From positions 1-64,000 of the forward strand of contig NZ_FOGT01000012.1 in assembly GCF_900111295.1 (NCBI RefSeq): a DNA stretch of 64,000 bases, read 5' to 3'. A program made the translations under genes and the position numbers. The notes beneath the pieces are model-generated. The model made no database searches. It saw nothing but the letters and a program-made list of their open reading frames with translations, and was not told the origin of the DNA. This DNA is from Salipaludibacillus aurantiacus. GTDB lineage: Bacteria > Bacillota > Bacilli > Bacillales > Salisediminibacteriaceae. Below, one piece after another: positions 52,642 to 60,543 of the stretch (the stretch's first letter is position 1; each line of letters starts with the position of its first letter).

Positions 52642-53129
52642 CTCTCATCCTCCCCAATCTGTCCGGATTGACTATGAAAAGGACGGTTATCCTCCACAGC
52701 CTTCTTTAGCTCCCTCTGCATGTATCCTATTCCTTTGCACTTAAGAAGTGGAAAGTGAAGGATGCTTCTGTTACCTGAGGCTGACTCCATTACCGGTACA
52801 TATTTTCTTCCAGTCAGAACAACAAGCTGCTCATAGGTGTCCAGTGATTTCTCTTCAAACTGCTGTTTAAGAGCAGAAGGTGAGATGACCTCACTGTTTC
52901 TCATTGAAAAGCTGACATCATAAGGGCCTGGAACCCAATCATCCGGTCTGAGAAAGCCATGCTTGGCTGACAAAATGACATAGTCTTCGAAAAAACGGAC
53001 GGCATATTGTTTACACAGCTTGTGAAATACACCGGTGTAGGCGTGCTTTGCCCTGGCCGCCTTTCTCAAGGGTTCACTGTCCCATATCTTTTTGTTGCCG
53101 CACGGAATAACACACAACTCTTTCATCAT
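52638..53129 (-). CDS. DUF6884-type protein
   Basis: 163 residues. VIPCGNKKIWD at the N-terminus, AYTGVFHKLCKQYAVRFFEDYVILSAKHGFLRPDDWVPGPYDVSF and TGRKYVPVM match the DUF6884 pattern, a family of unknown function seen in phages and bacteria. ATG 53129 or 53126 follows AAAGGAG. It is the first gene of an operon that continues with a deoxyinosine glycosylase and a 5'-3' exonuclease, each overlapping the previous by 4 bases, which suggests a role with damaged or modified nucleobases. Confidence 0.82.
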   Translation of the reverse strand: MMKELCVIPCGNKKIWDSEPLRKAARAKHAYTGVFHKLCKQYAVRFFEDYVILSAKHGFLRPDDWVPGPYDVSFSMRNSEVISPSALKQQFEEKSLDTYEQLVVLTGRKYVPVMESASGNRSILHFPLLKCKGIGYMQRELKKAVEDNRPFHSQSGQIGEDER

Positions 53130-53220
53130 GCCTCTCCTTTACAGCTCAGTCTTATATTATTCTATCGTATCATACATCAATTTAAGTGATTAGCAGATTT
53201 GCTCATCCCCTATCCAAAAG

Positions 53221-53251
53221 AAAAACTGCCCTTTTAAAGAGCAGTTTTTTT
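53221..53251. terminator. Terminator behind the DeoR-family gene
   Basis: AAAAACTGC / GCAGTTTTTT stem with T runs on both strands; 80 bases after the regulator's stop. Confidence 0.8.
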
Positions 53252-53330
53252 ATTTAATAAACCGGGAAGATTTTCTCGCCTGCCGGACAGTCACGCAAAC
53301 CAGCCCGTTTATTAACATAATACTATTATA

Positions 53331-54086
53331 TTAAACAAGGTGAACTGTTACATTTTTCATTTTAAAATAACTTTGTAATGACTCTCCGGGTGGCCGGTCG
53401 GTAATAATGTGGTCCACTTCTTCCAGATCTCCAATTTTAACAAAGTCATTCCTGTCAAATTTACTATAATCGGCGAGTACGAAAACTTCCCCCGCCTGCT
53501 CGATCATCTTCCTTTTCATAGCCCCGTCTTCTTCATGAGCGACAGTGAGACCCTTTTCCGAAATACCGACCACGCCTATAAATGCTTTGTCTGCAAAAAA
53601 ACGCGACATACTGTTGACTGCTTCGTTCCCGTACATATACCGGTGGCTCTTATGAAGAATTCCGCCGACCACATGAATATTTACAGAGTGATACGATGCG
53701 AGCAGGTCTGCCTGGTGCAGCGAATTAGTTACGACGGTACATTCCTTCCCCTCTAAAGCTGCTGAACATGTCTGCACAGTTGTGGAAGCGTCCAGTATAA
53801 TTCTATCACCGGCTCTCACTTTTTCAGCAGCAAGCCGTCCGATTTTCCGGTGGTCTTCTGTTATATTTTCCATCCGTACCTCATAACTTGGAATATCCTC
53901 TTTACGGGAGCTCTTCATGGCTCCTCCGCGTGTACGGATAATACGTCCATCCTCCTCCAGCCGGACAAGATCTCTTCTCGCCGTATCCTTTGAGACGTTA
54001 AACATATCGCAAATATCTTCAATTTGAATGGACGAATGGCCGATCAGATAGTGACTAATCGCTTCCATACGTTCTTCTTGATTCAT
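53331..54086 (-). CDS. DeoR-family transcriptional regulator
   Basis: 251-residue repressor type. The N-terminal helix-turn-helix is SIQIEDICDMFNVSKDTARRDLVRLEEDGRIIRTRGGA. The C-terminal sensor domain contains DRIILDASTTVQTC and FIGVVGISEKGLTVAHEEDGAMKRKMIEQA, binding a sugar phosphate in known members. CTGGAGG precedes ATG 54086. No sugar genes are adjacent; the divergent gene is the UGA-containing HesB-like one, and repeats in the shared control region may be operators for both. Confidence 0.9.
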   Translation of the reverse strand: MNQEERMEAISHYLIGHSSIQIEDICDMFNVSKDTARRDLVRLEEDGRIIRTRGGAMKSSRKEDIPSYEVRMENITEDHRKIGRLAAEKVRAGDRIILDASTTVQTCSAALEGKECTVVTNSLHQADLLASYHSVNIHVVGGILHKSHRYMYGNEAVNSMSRFFADKAFIGVVGISEKGLTVAHEEDGAMKRKMIEQAGEVFVLADYSKFDRNDFVKIGDLEEVDHIITDRPPGESLQSYFKMKNVTVHLV

Positions 54087-54140
54087 CGTATTTCCTCCAG
54101 TCTATGATAAATATAATTATAAGCTAAAAACTTATAGATT

Positions 54141-54197
54141 GCAATTTATATAAGTTAATTTAAGTAATTTTAAGTTTGTTATGCAATTTTATAAGTT
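54141..54197. promoter_or_regulatory. Direct repeats between the DeoR gene and the HesB-like gene
   Basis: GCAATTTATATAAGTT (54141-54156) and GCAATTTTATAAGTT (54183-54197) are near-identical and 42 bases apart, with further AAGTT copies between. DeoR-type regulators often bind such repeats next to their own gene; assignment is inferred from position only. Confidence 0.45.
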
Positions 54198-54217
54198 TTT
54201 TCATTAAATATAGCGCT

Positions 54218-54245
54218 TTTACTTACGTTAAGAAACGTGTATGAT
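54218..54245 (+). promoter_or_regulatory. Promoter of the HesB-like gene
   Basis: TTTACT (54218-54223), 16 bases, TATGAT (54240-54245), 21 bases before the ATG; overlaps neither DeoR-side repeat but lies immediately downstream of them. Confidence 0.55.
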
Positions 54246-54266
54246 CATACTAAAAGGAGGTTCCTC

Positions 54267-54542
54267 ATGAAGGTTACAAAGGACGCAGCTGTGTTTCTTA
54301 AACAATTAATGGAGAAGCAGAAGAAAAATACGGCAGTTATTGGGTACAAAGCAAACAAACGGTGAGGGGCTTCCGATTTCCGGCTAACTCTGGACGAGTT
54401 GCCTCACGAAAAAATAAAAGAGATCCATTACGGTGTTAACTTTTATATCGAACCTGAAGCTGAAGTTAACAGTTCATATTTATTAATATGTATGGAGAAC
54501 AAGCGTCTTATTTTAAAAGATGCGAGACAAAGAAATGCTTGA
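54267..54542 (+). CDS. HesB-like protein with one in-frame UGA (candidate selenoprotein, or pseudogene)
   Basis: ATG 54267 is 6 bases after a perfect AAAGGAGG. The frame reads 32 codons, then TGA at 54363-54365, then another 58 sense codons to a TGA at 54540-54542; no shift is needed. Beginning MKVTKDAAVFLKQLMEKQ and, after the UGA, GASDFRLTLDELP, it resembles the HesB/IscA-like family, where a Cys (or, in some known proteins, selenocysteine) precedes a G-x-P/S-x-F/L-x-L-x-LDE stretch. A hairpin of SECIS geometry follows the UGA. Known HesB-like selenoproteins make recoding plausible; without sel genes it would be a nonsense pseudogene. Confidence 0.62.
54382..54403 (+). promoter_or_regulatory. 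Possible bacterial SECIS hairpin
   Basis: GGC-(U)-AACUC pairs with GAGUU-GCC around the loop UGGAC; eight pairs with one bulge. The loop begins 26 bases after the UGA and has G at its second position, within published limits for bacterial SECIS elements as I recall them. It lies inside the coding frame. Confidence 0.4.
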
Positions 54543-54564
54543 CGGCTGTTATTTGCCGTCAAGC
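54537..54564 (+). terminator. Hairpin at the end of the HesB-like gene
   Basis: Perfect 10-bp stem GCTTGACGGC / GCCGTCAAGC overlapping the stop codon; the tail is A/T-rich but lacks a clean T run. Confidence 0.55.
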
Positions 54565-54666
54565 TTATAAATATCATCTATAAGAATAAAGAAGCCGGGC
54601 TGTACCTGACTGACTTTTTTTCTCTAGCTTCCTCTCACCTCTCAGATGTCCCCCCCTCTTCTTAAG

Positions 54667-55242
54667 TTATTTCCATTTAGCAGCCAACCTGCGTATTAAC
54701 AAAATACCTTTTATCAGTAAACCTGCAAAAAGCACTGCAAAACTGGTATAAATTAAGTTCCATTTTATAAAAGTAAATACAGTAGCCAGTTCAGCGATCA
54801 CTGGAGTAACTGACGGGTAACGCGCCATAACAACAGAAGCTGAAGTGTTTTCAAAAAAATCAAATAGCACAGCGCCAAAAGGGAGTAAATGACTATATTT
54901 TATAATTTTTACAGACTGAAAAGACCTGTAAAGATTCGTTAATGATGTGTATAAAAAAAAGAGATAGACGAGCGGCCATACAATGTCAAATGTAAATCTT
55001 GAACGGATATAATACTCTCTCCCCTCTTCGCCATATTCTTCTGCCATCCTGTATATATCATCGGAAGTGTACACATACGATCCGTCAGGAGATTCTCCTG
55101 TCCCAGTTATACGTTCAGTAGTTGCTGCCGTTTCCGGCAGAATAAATGTTAAAAACAAACTAAAAATAATAAATGACAGGAGCCATGTTTTAAAGCCAGT
55201 CTTCCTGTATAAATAATTTGAGAACAAATCCAATTTTTTCAT
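54667..55242 (-). CDS. Four-helix membrane protein, unknown function
   Basis: 191-residue protein not recognised. Hydrophobic helices at about residues 16-35, 85-105, 115-135 and 155-180; an acidic extracytoplasmic loop (TGESPDGSYVYTSDDIYRMAEEYGEEG) follows the first. ATG 55242 is used because AAGGA sits 10 bases upstream; the frame from 55281 has no site. Stand-alone and divergent from the 55369 gene. Confidence 0.7.
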   Translation of the reverse strand: MKKLDLFSNYLYRKTGFKTWLLSFIIFSLFLTFILPETAATTERITGTGESPDGSYVYTSDDIYRMAEEYGEEGREYYIRSRFTFDIVWPLVYLFFLYTSLTNLYRSFQSVKIIKYSHLLPFGAVLFDFFENTSASVVMARYPSVTPVIAELATVFTFIKWNLIYTSFAVLFAGLLIKGILLIRRLAAKWK

Positions 55243-55368
55243 AGAGTAAGTGTCCTTTTTAAAGAATAAGTTATTATTCATATTAACATAATTAACCAGA
55301 AATCAATGTTATAATGATTAAACTGACAAAACCCTGAAGAAGCACATATTAAAAAGATGGAGGTGCGA

Positions 55369-55563
55369 ATGAAAAAAATGACACCTGTTCCCTACCCTGT
55401 TCTTTTCGGAATGGCAGGGGCATTCAGTTTCTCTGCGATTATCATTGTCCTCGGCCAACTGTTAACGGGAGAAATCCTCTGGGCAGCGGCCATCATTGGA
55501 TTTATTTTCTCGTTTGCAGTCATCTTAGCTATTTATCATTTTCTAAAGAAATATATTAACTGA
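55369..55563 (+). CDS. Small two-helix membrane protein
   Basis: 64-residue protein with two membrane helices (VLFGMAGAFSFSAIIIVLGQLL and WAAAIIGFIFSFAVILAIYHFL) and a basic C-terminus. GGAGGTG lies before ATG 55369, ruling out the earlier ATG 55357. Likely cotranscribed with the GNAT gene 25 bases downstream. Function unknown. Confidence 0.68.
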   Translation: MKKMTPVPYPVLFGMAGAFSFSAIIIVLGQLLTGEILWAAAIIGFIFSFAVILAIYHFLKKYIN

Positions 55564-55588
55564 TATTTTTTTAAGGAGGATCTTATTA

Positions 55589-56125
55589 ATGGACCGCGTC
55601 TCGTTAATTAAACCGACTACCCTGCTGGAAAAAGAATACCTGTCATTTTACAAGGAATGGAAGGAAAGTGGCGAAGTGATGATTCCGTGGGTCATTGAGA
55701 GATCCCCTTTTGAGTTTGGCAAAATGGTTCAGTCGTTATATGATAACGAAAATGAATTGAAACTGCCAAAAGGATGGGTCCCCGACTCTACATACTGGCT
55801 GGTTAATGAACAAAGCCGGATCTTAGGCTGTGTCAATATACGCCACAAACTGACTGAGAAATTATTAAATGAAGGCGGCCACATCGGTTATGGCATACGG
55901 CCTTCGGAACGACGAAAAGGGTATGCTTCCAGGCTGCTTGAATTATCCCTGGAAAAAGCTGATTTAATCGGGATCCGCAAAGTCCTTGTTGTCTGTGATG
56001 ATTACAACACGGCTTCAAGAAAGACGATTCTTAAAAATGGCGGTATACGGGACGACGATTTTACAGATAATCAGGGAAATGTGGTACACCGTTTCTGGAT
56101 TACTCTTAATACTGAAAAACAGTAA
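55589..56125 (+). CDS. GNAT-family N-acetyltransferase
   Basis: 178-residue acetyltransferase. Acetyl-CoA binding motif A is HIGYGIRPSERRKGYASRLLELSL; RILGCVNIRHKLTE precedes it and VLVVCDDYNTASRKTILKNGG follows, a layout common in small Firmicute GNATs. AAGGAGG precedes ATG 55589. Substrate unknown. Confidence 0.9.
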   Translation: MDRVSLIKPTTLLEKEYLSFYKEWKESGEVMIPWVIERSPFEFGKMVQSLYDNENELKLPKGWVPDSTYWLVNEQSRILGCVNIRHKLTEKLLNEGGHIGYGIRPSERRKGYASRLLELSLEKADLIGIRKVLVVCDDYNTASRKTILKNGGIRDDDFTDNQGNVVHRFWITLNTEKQ

Positions 56126-56280
56126 CAGACCTACTCATGATTCTTAGTACCCTGCTTTAAATCCATATTTTGAAAGCAGCAGCACTTAAAGGGACAACGA
56201 ATTAACCTCATGTTATTGCCGACAATACTAAGAGCATATAGAGAACAGCGGACAGCACACTCATTTAAGGTGGTGACACT

Positions 56281-56562
56281 TTGGTTAAAACACTGATTTT
56301 AAACAACAGGTCTATAGATTTAGAAGATTACGAAGAAAAAACGGAGAATGGCAGAACAATGGTTTCGGTTCATTTTAAAGTGACCCATGAGGATTATCAT
56401 GACATTACCACCCTGCTCTATAACGGTCCTTTTAATGTTGAAGTGCCGGAAAGAAACCTGACTTTTAAAGGATCAATAGCAAGCTATGCCAGTTCTGTAA
56501 CCAACCTGTACGAAAAAGGCAGTGTCGGAAATTTTAAATTAAGTCTGATTGAGGTGCAGTAA
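56281..56562 (+). CDS. DUF3219 protein, YkvR-like
   Basis: 93-residue soluble protein. The segment TLLYNGPFNVEVPERNLTFKGSIASYASSVTNLYEKG matches the DUF3219 family known from B. subtilis YkvR; function unknown. TTG 56281 is preceded by AAGGTGG at 7 bases. Followed by a very strong terminator. Confidence 0.85.
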   Translation: MVKTLILNNRSIDLEDYEEKTENGRTMVSVHFKVTHEDYHDITTLLYNGPFNVEVPERNLTFKGSIASYASSVTNLYEKGSVGNFKLSLIEVQ

Positions 56563-56927
56563 TTACTGGTTCCCATTTCTGCTCGATAATCAGCTGAAAC
56601 AGGATTCCCCAATTTTTAAAAACTAAAATGTTAACAGATGAAACTCGCCGTTTAACGGCCGGTGTCATATTGATATAAACCTGCAGCAGGCCGGAAATTT
56701 CCGGCCTGCTGCAGGTTTTTTCTATTTTTCATGACATTTCCCAGTTACTCCCCAGCAAACACTCTAATGTAAACAAGCTTTTATGGCTCTTTTTCTTTAC
56801 AGACACCACCTCAGAGAATATTAGTGGAAAATGTGCTTTTACGTGAGGACAAGGGTTTATACCAATTCTTTCAGAGGTCATAAGATATTAGTAATTTCAG
56901 GATAAATCATAGAAAGAGGAGAAGCCG
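56563..56927. other. Intergenic region between ykvR-like and racemase genes
   Basis: Contains the terminator at 56678-56722 and a small hairpin GCCGTTTAACGGC (about 56648-56660). The rest (56723-56927) shows no gene; it should hold the racemase promoter, which I cannot place with confidence. Confidence 0.5.
56678..56722 (+). terminator. Terminator made of a perfect 40-bp palindrome
   Basis: Twenty bases from AACCTGCAGC at 56678 are exactly mirrored to 56717 with no spacer, followed by TTTTT and more T-rich sequence. Unusually long and error-free for an intrinsic terminator. Confidence 0.9.
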
Positions 56928-57602
56928 ATGTCGAAAATAATAGGAATTCTGGGAGGAATGGGACCGGCTGCTACAATTGACTTATTTAGAAAAATTGTCC
57001 TGAATACGAAAGCCGAAACAGATCAGGAGCACTTGCCTATATTTATTTATAACAACACAAAAATCCCCGCTGTAAGAGAATCTGAAAAAGCATTAAACCA
57101 ATTAGTTATTTCAGCAAGGATTCTTGAAAAAGCAGGCGTGGACTTCATTATTATGCCATGTAACACAGCTCATATATGGCAGGATGAAATAAAAGAGGCT
57201 TTGACCATTCCTTTTTACAGTATGGTTGATCTCACAATAGAAACACTCCTTCGGGACTACAAGCACAAAAAAGTTCTTTTACTTGCTACAGCTACAACAG
57301 TAGATTACGGGTTATACCAGAAAGCATGCCAGAATACTCCTCTCGAAATCATCACTCCAAATGCAGAAGAACAGAAAATCATCAATAAAACGATTAAATG
57401 TGTGAAAGCAGGAAAGTTAGAAGATAATCCTTATTTAAAAGATTTAAACAGAGTTTTAGAAAAGTATTATAACGAAAGTATTTCATCGCTCATTGGCGGT
57501 TGCACTGAAATTCCTCTGTTATTTGATTATCTTAAAAATGATATGACCAAGATAGACCCTACTCTTTTACTGGCAAAAATGTCTGTGAAGAAAGCGTTAT
57601 AA
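56928..57602 (+). CDS. Aspartate/glutamate racemase family protein
   Basis: 224-residue PLP-independent racemase. Start IIGILGGMGPAATIDLF and both catalytic cysteines are present: MPCNTAHIW and IGGCTEIPLL. The group (RacX/YgeA) interconverts L and D forms of aspartate, glutamate or other amino acids. GAGGAG precedes ATG 56928. The spore coat gene 59 bases downstream may be cotranscribed, which would fit a role in making D-amino acids in sporulating cells; this is inference. Confidence 0.9.
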   Translation: MSKIIGILGGMGPAATIDLFRKIVLNTKAETDQEHLPIFIYNNTKIPAVRESEKALNQLVISARILEKAGVDFIIMPCNTAHIWQDEIKEALTIPFYSMVDLTIETLLRDYKHKKVLLLATATTVDYGLYQKACQNTPLEIITPNAEEQKIINKTIKCVKAGKLEDNPYLKDLNRVLEKYYNESISSLIGGCTEIPLLFDYLKNDMTKIDPTLLLAKMSVKKAL

Positions 57603-57661
57603 AAGAAATTCTCTAAAATGAATATTCTTAACTATACAAATATGAATCAGGGGTGAAATAA

Positions 57662-58984
57662 TTGGCTAAGAAATTTAAGGGCTTTATCCGTTTCAGCCGT
57701 AAAAGAAACCAAAGCTCCATTTATTTAAATAATAGAACTTTAAGAAGGCTGAAAATTAATTCTGGCTATATAAAACTCCATTTTGGAGAAAAGAGTAAAA
57801 AACTGAATATAAAAATCGACCGGAAACTAAACACAGGGGAAATTATAATCCCAAGAAGAATGTCAAAAAGAATCACCATCCCAGTCTTAAAATACGAATG
57901 CTATTTCAAAGGGAACAACATGTATTTAGGTCCTGTCATTGGCCATCTTGTTTCAGCCAGAAATTATAAAAGGCGGCGCCTCCAGAAACTCCGGTTCAGC
58001 AAATATAATGGAATAAACGGCTTGATATTTATTTTTAAAAAAAGAGGCATTAATCGCTACAATAAGACTATTAAGGGCTACTATTACAACGCGAAGACAG
58101 CTTCATTTACTGCTGGCACTTTTCCATATCCATCTGCCATGTTTATCCGTACCAGAATGAAAACCTCCACTTACAGGCATTTTAAATATCATATTGGCAA
58201 AAAGATCTTTAACTTTCCGTTTATTAACGGTAGCAAATGGAAATTTTACAGCAGAATGAGCAGAAGAAAAAATATTAGAAACCATTTACCGAAAACCATG
58301 AGATACAAGGGTGTTGACAGCGTTGTAAGAATGGCCAAAAAATATAATTCTGTCTACTTGAAGCCTCGAGCTTTATCCAGAGGCAGAGGAATCTTACACG
58401 TAAGAAAATTAAAAAATGGTTACCGAATATCCAACCATACAGGTTACAGAAAAGTTGTTAAAACGAAAAAAAGATTAGCCGCAGTATTAAGAAACAAACT
58501 CAGAAAAAATGGAAATTATATTGTCCAGCAGGAGATCCGCTTTAAAAAATCCAGGAACAAAATGGATTTCAGGGTGTATATCCAGAAAGATGAAACTAAA
58601 CAGTGGAAATATTCAGGAATGGAAACTAAAGTAGCTAAAGCAGGAAGTGTTATTTCAAATTCTAAAAACAGGGAGAGGATAATTCCGGGTGACAAAGCAT
58701 TTAAAGAAGTATTTAATATGAACGATTCACAGGCGAAACAGAAAAAAGAAGAACTGACCAGACTGTGTATCAGAGTTTTAAAGGGTATGGAAAGAGACGG
58801 AGCAAAGCTTGGAGACGCAGCTGTAGACTTCGTAATGGATAAGAACCGTAAAATATGGCTGCTGGAAGTCCAGGTCAATTATGCGTCTGAAAAAAAAGCT
58901 TATCGGACAAAAGATGAACGCCTCGTCCTGCCTTATATCCTGCCTACTCCATTTAAATATGCAAAAGCTCTTTCAGGGTTTTAA
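57662..58984 (+). CDS. YheC/YheD-family ATP-grasp protein, spore coat-associated
   Basis: 440-residue, very basic protein. The first ~200 residues form the YheC/D-specific region with LHFGEKSKKLNIKI and YLGPVIGHL; the C-terminal part is an ATP-grasp domain (SVYLKPRALSRGRGI for ATP binding, GDAAVDFVMDKNRKIWLLEVQVNY for metal binding). B. subtilis homologues are endospore coat-associated; the ligation reaction is unknown. TTG 57662 follows AGGGGTG. Lys/Arg content is striking compared with neighbours. Confidence 0.87.
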   Translation: MAKKFKGFIRFSRKRNQSSIYLNNRTLRRLKINSGYIKLHFGEKSKKLNIKIDRKLNTGEIIIPRRMSKRITIPVLKYECYFKGNNMYLGPVIGHLVSARNYKRRRLQKLRFSKYNGINGLIFIFKKRGINRYNKTIKGYYYNAKTASFTAGTFPYPSAMFIRTRMKTSTYRHFKYHIGKKIFNFPFINGSKWKFYSRMSRRKNIRNHLPKTMRYKGVDSVVRMAKKYNSVYLKPRALSRGRGILHVRKLKNGYRISNHTGYRKVVKTKKRLAAVLRNKLRKNGNYIVQQEIRFKKSRNKMDFRVYIQKDETKQWKYSGMETKVAKAGSVISNSKNRERIIPGDKAFKEVFNMNDSQAKQKKEELTRLCIRVLKGMERDGAKLGDAAVDFVMDKNRKIWLLEVQVNYASEKKAYRTKDERLVLPYILPTPFKYAKALSGF

Positions 58985-59034
58985 TTAGTTCCCGGGGGCG
59001 GCTATCCAAAAAAATCAGGATTTAACTGAACATT

Positions 59035-59063
59035 AATCGGCAAGTGCATGCCACTTGCCGATT
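59035..59063 (+). terminator. Terminator behind the YheC/D-type gene
   Basis: AATCGGCAAGTG / CACTTGCCGATT perfect 12-bp stem, 5-base loop; weak T tail. The remaining 58985-59304 holds only this and the ilvE terminator. Confidence 0.7.
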
Positions 59064-59210
59064 TCCATTTCTTAAAGCAATGAACGTCAAGATATTCAGA
59101 AGAATTACGTTAAATATGTTGTTGACTATAATTGCAACCATCTGTAAGACATACAAAATGACAGAAGACAGTTATAAAACCTGAAGTTAAATGAAATGAA
59201 TGTAAAAATA

Positions 59211-59245
59211 AAAAGCATGAGTTCGGTTCGGCACCGGACTCATGC
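59211..59245 (-). terminator. Terminator behind ilvE
   Basis: GCATGAGTTCGGT / ACCGGACTCATGC stem with one mismatch, loop of 5, T-rich tail on the minus strand. Confidence 0.85.
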
Positions 59246-59304
59246 CCTGCCTGCTGGATAAAACGCCTCACTATTGATGTTCGCTTTACCTTCTTGAGAG
59301 GCTT

Positions 59305-60384
59305 TTAAAGTTCCTTCACTGTTTCTGTCCAGTTGAAAGTATCAGGGAGTTTCCCTGTCTGGATCCCTGTTATTGTATTATAAAGGAATTTTGTTAAGTC
59401 TCCAGTCTGTCTTCCGTTAATAATCATTGTTTCATCCTGCCAGCTTAATTCGCCTATGGGGGACACAACTGCGGCCGTTCCGGCTCCGAACGCTTCTTCA
59501 AGCTGTCCATCTTCATAAGCCTGAAGCAGTTCTTCCATTGAAATTTTACGTTCTATAACATCGATATTCCAATGCTTAAGCAATTCGATAATCGATTTTC
59601 TGGTGACCCCTTCTAAAATACTGTCATTCAGTTCAGGCGTAATAATCTGCCCGTTAATTTTAAAAAACACATTCATGCTGCCTACTTCTTCAATATATTT
59701 TTTATGGACGCCGTCAAGCCACATCACCTGGGCGTGTCCTCTGTCTGCAGCTTTTTCCTGAGCCTTGTAACCCCCGCAGTAATTACCGCCGGTTTTCGCG
59801 GTACCTGTTCCGCCTCTCACAGCCCGGGTAAAATGTTCTTCCACTTGTATGCTGACCGGATGGATCCCTTCAGGGTAGTATGATCCGACAGGCGAAAGAA
59901 TAATCATAAACTTATAGCTTTGTGATGGAGCGACGGCCAGATTAGCCTCCGTAGCAATAACAAATGGACGAATATATAATGATCGGCCTTCTTCATTAGG
60001 TATCCACTCTTTCTCAAGCAATAAGAGCTGTTTTAAATAATTAATGACCAGTTCTTCGCTTATCGGCGGAATGCTCATCCGGCCGTTTGAACGGTTCATG
60101 CGTTTAAGGTTTTCTTCCGGCCTGAACAGCTGGATGTCGCCTTCTGAATTAAGGTAAGCTTTTAACCCTTCGAATACGGATTGCCCGTAATGAAAAATCA
60201 TCGCTGCTGGATCAAGTGTAATTGGTTCATATGGGACAATCTGCGGCTGAAACCAGCCCTTCTCCCTTGTGTATTCCATTGTAAACATATGATCTGTAAA
60301 GACTTGCCCAAAAGGAAGGTCGTCTCCTTCAGGTTTTGGTTTTTTGTTTTGGTTTTCTACAATATCCAGTTTTGCTTCGATCAT
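59305..60384 (-). CDS. ilvE: Branched-chain amino acid aminotransferase
   Basis: 359-residue fold-type IV PLP aminotransferase catalysing the last step of Ile, Leu and Val synthesis. The PLP lysine is in GTAKTGGNYCGGYKAQ; MIFHYGQSVFEGLKAY, RSLYIRPFV and EAFGAGTAAVVSPIG are conserved. It is the long (BCAT type II) form. GGAGTGAG precedes ATG 60384. It stands alone, while ilvA is 37 kb away; no ilvBNCD cluster is in the window. Confidence 0.94.
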   Translation of the reverse strand: MIEAKLDIVENQNKKPKPEGDDLPFGQVFTDHMFTMEYTREKGWFQPQIVPYEPITLDPAAMIFHYGQSVFEGLKAYLNSEGDIQLFRPEENLKRMNRSNGRMSIPPISEELVINYLKQLLLLEKEWIPNEEGRSLYIRPFVIATEANLAVAPSQSYKFMIILSPVGSYYPEGIHPVSIQVEEHFTRAVRGGTGTAKTGGNYCGGYKAQEKAADRGHAQVMWLDGVHKKYIEEVGSMNVFFKINGQIITPELNDSILEGVTRKSIIELLKHWNIDVIERKISMEELLQAYEDGQLEEAFGAGTAAVVSPIGELSWQDETMIINGRQTGDLTKFLYNTITGIQTGKLPDTFNWTETVKEL

Positions 60385-60512
60385 TTCTCTCACTCCTTTA
60401 TAAGACTCTTTTCAATTTAAGTGTTGATTTGTCCCTGCTCGCTTGTCCCCTGGAACGTCGCTGATCCTCCGGGTGTGCTCCCCTCCGTTCAGAAGAGTAT
60501 TATTAACTAAAG

Positions 60513-60541
60513 AAAAACGCCCGGAATAAGGCATTCCAGCG
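60513..60541 (-). terminator. Terminator behind the 60544 gene
   Basis: CGC..GGAAT / ATTCC..GCG stem, five T on the minus strand, 3 bases after the stop codon. Confidence 0.7.
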
Positions 60542-60543
60542 CT

